Assembly: GCA_963737705.1 (NCBI GenBank)
Contig: CAVTTP010000004.1
Span: 124,001-188,000 of the forward strand
Origin: PALSA-607 sp963737705
GTDB taxonomy: Bacteria > Actinomycetota > Actinomycetes > Acidothermales > Acidothermaceae
Direction: 5' to 3'
DNA length: 64,000 bases
Of this stretch, positions 60,775 to 64,000 are shown piece after piece. A program made the position numbers and the translations under genes. The notes under the pieces are model-generated. The model was not told where the DNA came from, made no database searches, and saw nothing but the letters and a program-made list of their open reading frames with translations. Within the stretch, counting starts at the first letter, position 1, and each line of letters starts with the position of its first letter.

Positions 60775-63027
60775 ATGTTCGAGCGTCTCGGCGTGCGGGT
60801 GTTCGCACATCGCAAGCGGGTGCTCATTGTCGGCCTGCTGCTGCTGATTCTCGGCGGCCTGTGGGGCGGCTCGGTAAGCAAGCACCTGTCGAGCGGCGGC
60901 TACTACGACCCGCACAGCGAGTCGGTCAAGGCCGGCGACGACATCAACCACAAACTCGATGTGCCGACTCAAGACGCGATCGTGTTGTTCACCAGCCAGC
61001 AACCGATCTCAGATCCGACCGTCCAGCGCAACATCGAGACCGCGCTGGCCTCGTTGCCGAGTGCGCAGGTTCCCAGCTACACGACGTACTGGGCGAGCCA
61101 TCAACGGCAGCAGCTGTCGACGGACGGCCGGGCGACTTATGTCGGGCTCTCGCTGACCGGCAAGACGGATGCGACCCAGGAGCACTCGCTCGCCGTCGCG
61201 CGCGACACGTTGGCGAAGGCGAGCCTTCCCGGCATCACCGTGCAGTACGGCGGCACGGTAACGCTGAACAAGGAAATCAGCGGGCAGGTGAGCACTGACT
61301 TGCGTCGCGCGGAACTCGTCTCGCTACCGATCGTGCTCGTGTTGCTCATCATCATCTTCGGCAGTCTCGTCTCGGCGGGACTGCCGCTCGCTGTCGGGAT
61401 TTTCGCCATCGTCGGTGCGTCCGCCGTCCTGCGGCTCCTGACGACGTTCGTCAGCGTCTCGGTGTTCGCGCTGAACCTGGTGACCGTGCTCGGCCTTGGG
61501 CTCGCCGTCGACTACGCCCTGTTCATCGTGAGCCGATTCCGCGAAGAGCTCGATCGGCAGCCGACGGTGCAGCGCGCGCTGACCCGCACGATGGCGACTG
61601 CGGGTCGAACGATCGCGTTCTCCGGTGTGACGATCGCTGCGTCGCTCGCGTCGCTGATTCTCTATCCCGAGACATTCCTGCGGTCTATGGGCTACGGCGG
61701 AGTTGCCGTCGTCCTGCTCGACGTTGTCGCCTCGACCACAGTTCTGCCTGCCCTGCTCGCGATTCTCGGCCATCGAGTCAACTCCCTGCGACTGCCCGTG
61801 CCATGGGTAAAGAGCAACACGAAGACGGACGTCGACCACCCGGCGTCCGGTCAAGAAGGCGAGGTCGCGGAGACCGGCGGTTGGTACCGGCTCGCACATA
61901 GCGTGATGCGGCGGCCGCTCGTGTACACCATCGCGATCGTCGCGGTTCTCGCCGTCATGGCGGCTCCGTTCGCGAATGTGATCTTCGGCGGCTACACGTC
62001 GAGGGTGTTGCCGGTCAGTGCGCCTGGTCGGGTAGTCAGCGACACGCTGGCGCGTGACTTTCCATCGAACGCAACGAATCCGATCCAGGTTGTCGTCGAG
62101 GGTGTCCAGAATCCGGCTGTCATCCCCGCCTATGTGACGCAGCTTGGTTCGGTGCAGGGGGCTGCAGGGGCGACGGTCGCCGCCACCCACGGTGACAACG
62201 TGCTGGTGCAGGTTGCGTTCAACGGTGACCCGATTTCGAGCGCGGCACGCGGCACGCTCGCGCGAGTGCGCGCGGTGCCGCCACCTGCAGGTGCGACTGT
62301 TCTCGTCGGCGGCTTCACCGCATTCTTGGTCGACCAACTGCACAGCATCGGGCACGTCTTGCCGTGGATGCTCGGCGTCATGATCGTGGCGATGCTCGTG
62401 CTGCTGTTCCTCGCGTTCGGTTCGTTCGTGCTGCCGTTCAAGGCGGTCGCGATGAACGCGCTGTCGATCGGTGCGTCATTCGGCGCGGTCACCTGGATCT
62501 TCCAGAGCGGTCACCTCTCGAACTTGTTCGGATTCACCAAACTCGGCTATCTCGACGCGACCGATCCGATCCTGATGCTCGCTGTGGTGTTCGGGTTGTC
62601 GATGGACTACGAGGTGTTCCTGCTCAGCCGGATCCGGGAGGAGTGGGATGCGCAGGCCGCCATAGCGGGCGGTGGCGATTCGCCGGACGCCCGCAACCGC
62701 CTCGCGGTCGCGCACGGACTCCAGCGCAGCGGCCGCATCATCACCAGCGCCGCGCTGCTGCTGGTCATCGTGGTCGGTGCGTTTGCCACCTCGCAGGTGA
62801 CGACGCTCAAGCTGCTCGGCTTCGGCATGGCGTTGGCGATCTTCGTCGATGCCACGATCGTGCGGGCGATGCTGGTGCCGGCCGTCATGCGGCTCCTGGG
62901 CGCGACGAACTGGTGGGCGCCGGCACCGCTCGCCCGATGGTGGCGCACCCATGGGGTGGGCGAGTCGAGCAACGCGGGGGCCGATCCGAGTCAGGGGACG
63001 GGCCGGTACGAGACACTGGTGAAGTGA
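60775..63027 (+). CDS. MMPL/RND-family transporter
   Basis: 750 residues. N-terminal membrane helix (VLIVGLLLLILGGLWGG), an extracytoplasmic domain, a first six-helix bundle (SLPIVLVLLIIIFGSLVSAG, GLGLAVDYALFIVSRFREEL), a second extracytoplasmic domain and a second bundle (FGLSMDYEVFLLSRIREEWD). The paired Asp-Tyr motifs in helix 4 of each bundle are the proton-relay sites of MmpL proteins. These export lipids, glycolipids or drugs. No polyketide or lipid synthesis genes are adjacent, so the cargo is unknown. Overlaps dxr by 4 nt. Confidence 0.92.
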   Translation: MFERLGVRVFAHRKRVLIVGLLLLILGGLWGGSVSKHLSSGGYYDPHSESVKAGDDINHKLDVPTQDAIVLFTSQQPISDPTVQRNIETALASLPSAQVPSYTTYWASHQRQQLSTDGRATYVGLSLTGKTDATQEHSLAVARDTLAKASLPGITVQYGGTVTLNKEISGQVSTDLRRAELVSLPIVLVLLIIIFGSLVSAGLPLAVGIFAIVGASAVLRLLTTFVSVSVFALNLVTVLGLGLAVDYALFIVSRFREELDRQPTVQRALTRTMATAGRTIAFSGVTIAASLASLILYPETFLRSMGYGGVAVVLLDVVASTTVLPALLAILGHRVNSLRLPVPWVKSNTKTDVDHPASGQEGEVAETGGWYRLAHSVMRRPLVYTIAIVAVLAVMAAPFANVIFGGYTSRVLPVSAPGRVVSDTLARDFPSNATNPIQVVVEGVQNPAVIPAYVTQLGSVQGAAGATVAATHGDNVLVQVAFNGDPISSAARGTLARVRAVPPPAGATVLVGGFTAFLVDQLHSIGHVLPWMLGVMIVAMLVLLFLAFGSFVLPFKAVAMNALSIGASFGAVTWIFQSGHLSNLFGFTKLGYLDATDPILMLAVVFGLSMDYEVFLLSRIREEWDAQAAIAGGGDSPDARNRLAVAHGLQRSGRIITSAALLLVIVVGAFATSQVTTLKLLGFGMALAIFVDATIVRAMLVPAVMRLLGATNWWAPAPLARWWRTHGVGESSNAGADPSQGTGRYETLVK

Positions 63028-64000
63028 GCCAGCGCCGGGACATCGTGATCCTGGGGTCTACCGGATCGATCGGTACCCAGGCGCTTGACGTCATTCGGCG
63101 CAATCCCGATCTCTTCCGGGTGGTCGGGCTGGGCAGTGGCGGCGACCGGCTCGCCCTGCTCGCTGACCAGGCAGTCGAGTTCAACGTCGAGGTCATCGGC
63201 GTCGCGCGCGGGTCGGCGTCCGACCTGGAGGCAGCGCTCGCGGCGGCTGCGACCCGGGCCGGCGTCGCAAAGCCAGTACCGAAGCTGCTGATCGGTCCGG
63301 ACGCCGCGGCGAGCGTCGCGAGCTGGCCGATGGCCGACGGATCGCCGACCGGCGGCACGGTGCTCAACGGCATGACCGGCTCTATTGGCCTGGCCCCCAC
63401 CCTGGCGGCGTTGAGCGCCGGCTACACCCTCGCGCTCGCGAACAAGGAGTCGCTCATCGTCGGCGGCCCGCTGGTGAAGGCGGCAGCGAAGCCCGGGCAG
63501 ATTGTGCCCGTCGACAGCGAGCATTCCGCGCTGGCCCAGTGCCTGCGCGGCGGTCGGTCAGCCGAGGTGCGCCGGCTGATCCTGACCGCCAGCGGGGGTC
63601 CGTTTCGCGGCCGCGCGGCTGCCGATCTCGCCGCCGTCACACCGGCACAGGCCCTCGCCCACCCGACGTGGCGGATGGGTCCTGTCGTCACCATCAACTC
63701 AGCCACCCTGGTGAACAAGGGCCTCGAGCTGATCGAGGCGCATCTACTTTTTGACCTTCCCCTGACGGCGATCGACGTGGTCGTGCACCCGCAGTCAGTC
63801 GTGCATTCGATGGTCGAGTTCACCGACGGTTCGACCCTGGCCCAGTGCTCGCCGCCCGACATGCGCCTGCCGATCGCGATGGCGCTCGCGTGGCCACAGC
63901 GCGTGCCCGACGCCGTCCCCGCTTGTGATTGGACGACTGCCCAGACCTGGACCTTCGAGCCGCTCGACCACGCGGCGTTTCCGGCCGTCGCGCTGGCCAG
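63024..64000 (+). CDS. dxr: 1-deoxy-D-xylulose 5-phosphate reductoisomerase, partial (runs off right edge)
   Basis: 325 visible codons from a GTG overlapping the MMPL stop (GTGA). Dxr makes 2-C-methyl-D-erythritol 4-phosphate in the non-mevalonate isoprenoid pathway. The NADPH-binding start is DIVILGSTGSIGTQALDVIR; LALANKESLIVGG, PVDSEHSALAQCL, TASGGPFRG and VVHPQSVVHSMVEFTDGST carry the metal- and substrate-binding residues. The helical C-terminal domain lies beyond the window. In related genomes dxr follows rlmN closely; here about 19 kb separates them. Confidence 0.97.
   Translation, partial: MSQRRDIVILGSTGSIGTQALDVIRRNPDLFRVVGLGSGGDRLALLADQAVEFNVEVIGVARGSASDLEAALAAAATRAGVAKPVPKLLIGPDAAASVASWPMADGSPTGGTVLNGMTGSIGLAPTLAALSAGYTLALANKESLIVGGPLVKAAAKPGQIVPVDSEHSALAQCLRGGRSAEVRRLILTASGGPFRGRAAADLAAVTPAQALAHPTWRMGPVVTINSATLVNKGLELIEAHLLFDLPLTAIDVVVHPQSVVHSMVEFTDGSTLAQCSPPDMRLPIAMALAWPQRVPDAVPACDWTTAQTWTFEPLDHAAFPAVALA

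Overview
The window is a continuous stretch of high-GC actinobacterial chromosome. The evidence is the gene order, the frequent GTG starts, the GC-rich third codon positions, and actinobacterial families such as DUF2469, WhiG-type sigma factor, 13E12 HNH proteins and DUF4232. WhiG next to xerC and an M23 gene, just before rpsB, is an order I know from several actinomycete groups (streptomycetes, Frankia-like lineages). I cannot name a genus from the sequence alone.

Layout. 1-4.8 kb is accessory: a partial AT-richer cargo gene at the edge, a 13E12 HNH gene lacking its 3' end, a LysE exporter with an alkylmercury-lyase-like gene, and a coupled pair of secreted proteins. 4.8-11.7 kb is ftsY - amt-glnK-glnD - ffh, which joins protein targeting (both SRP GTPases) to the nitrogen-sensing PII module. 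11.7-20.9 kb holds a frameshifted amidohydrolase, a metallo-hydrolase, an MFS transporter with a cyclic-nucleotide domain divergent from a large adenylate cyclase/ATPase, and an ECF sigma factor with a membrane partner. 21.1-36.5 kb is conserved housekeeping: rpsP-khpA-rimM-trmD-rplS-lepB-rnhB-DUF2469-yraN-comM-dprA-xerC-whiG, an M23 gene, then rpsB-tsf-pyrH-frr-cdsA.

36.5-42.5 kb holds a SnoaL-like protein, an aldo/keto reductase, a DUF4232 lipoprotein, glyA under a ZTP (pfl) riboswitch, and an SPFH/zinc-ribbon protein with a frameshifted Tim44-like partner. rlmN follows at 42.65 kb. From 43.9 to 60.7 kb lies an amine-catabolism region: a FAD amine oxidase, PPOX-type flavoprotein, three class III aminotransferases, Lrp regulator, aminobutyraldehyde dehydrogenase, APC permease, ureohydrolase, saccharopine-dehydrogenase-like enzyme, methylmalonate-semialdehyde dehydrogenase and an ACT protein. 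An MMPL transporter then overlaps dxr, which runs off the right edge. cdsA, rlmN and dxr are close neighbours in many actinobacteria, so the 36-42 kb and 44-60 kb blocks look like insertions into a conserved locus.

How the genes could work together (inference): one route takes putrescine to 4-aminobutanal, GABA and succinate semialdehyde (SpuC-like aminotransferase, PatD-like dehydrogenase, GabT). A second, in a tight plus-strand operon, takes a guanidino compound through the ureohydrolase to an amine or beta-alanine, then by aminotransferase and MmsA to acyl-CoA. Less expected signals are short tandem repeats sitting on stop codons of two accessory genes, two single-base frameshifts, a possible DtxR-type box before rpsB, and an M23 domain lacking its first zinc histidine. 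No tRNA, rRNA, CRISPR or insertion sequence was seen.
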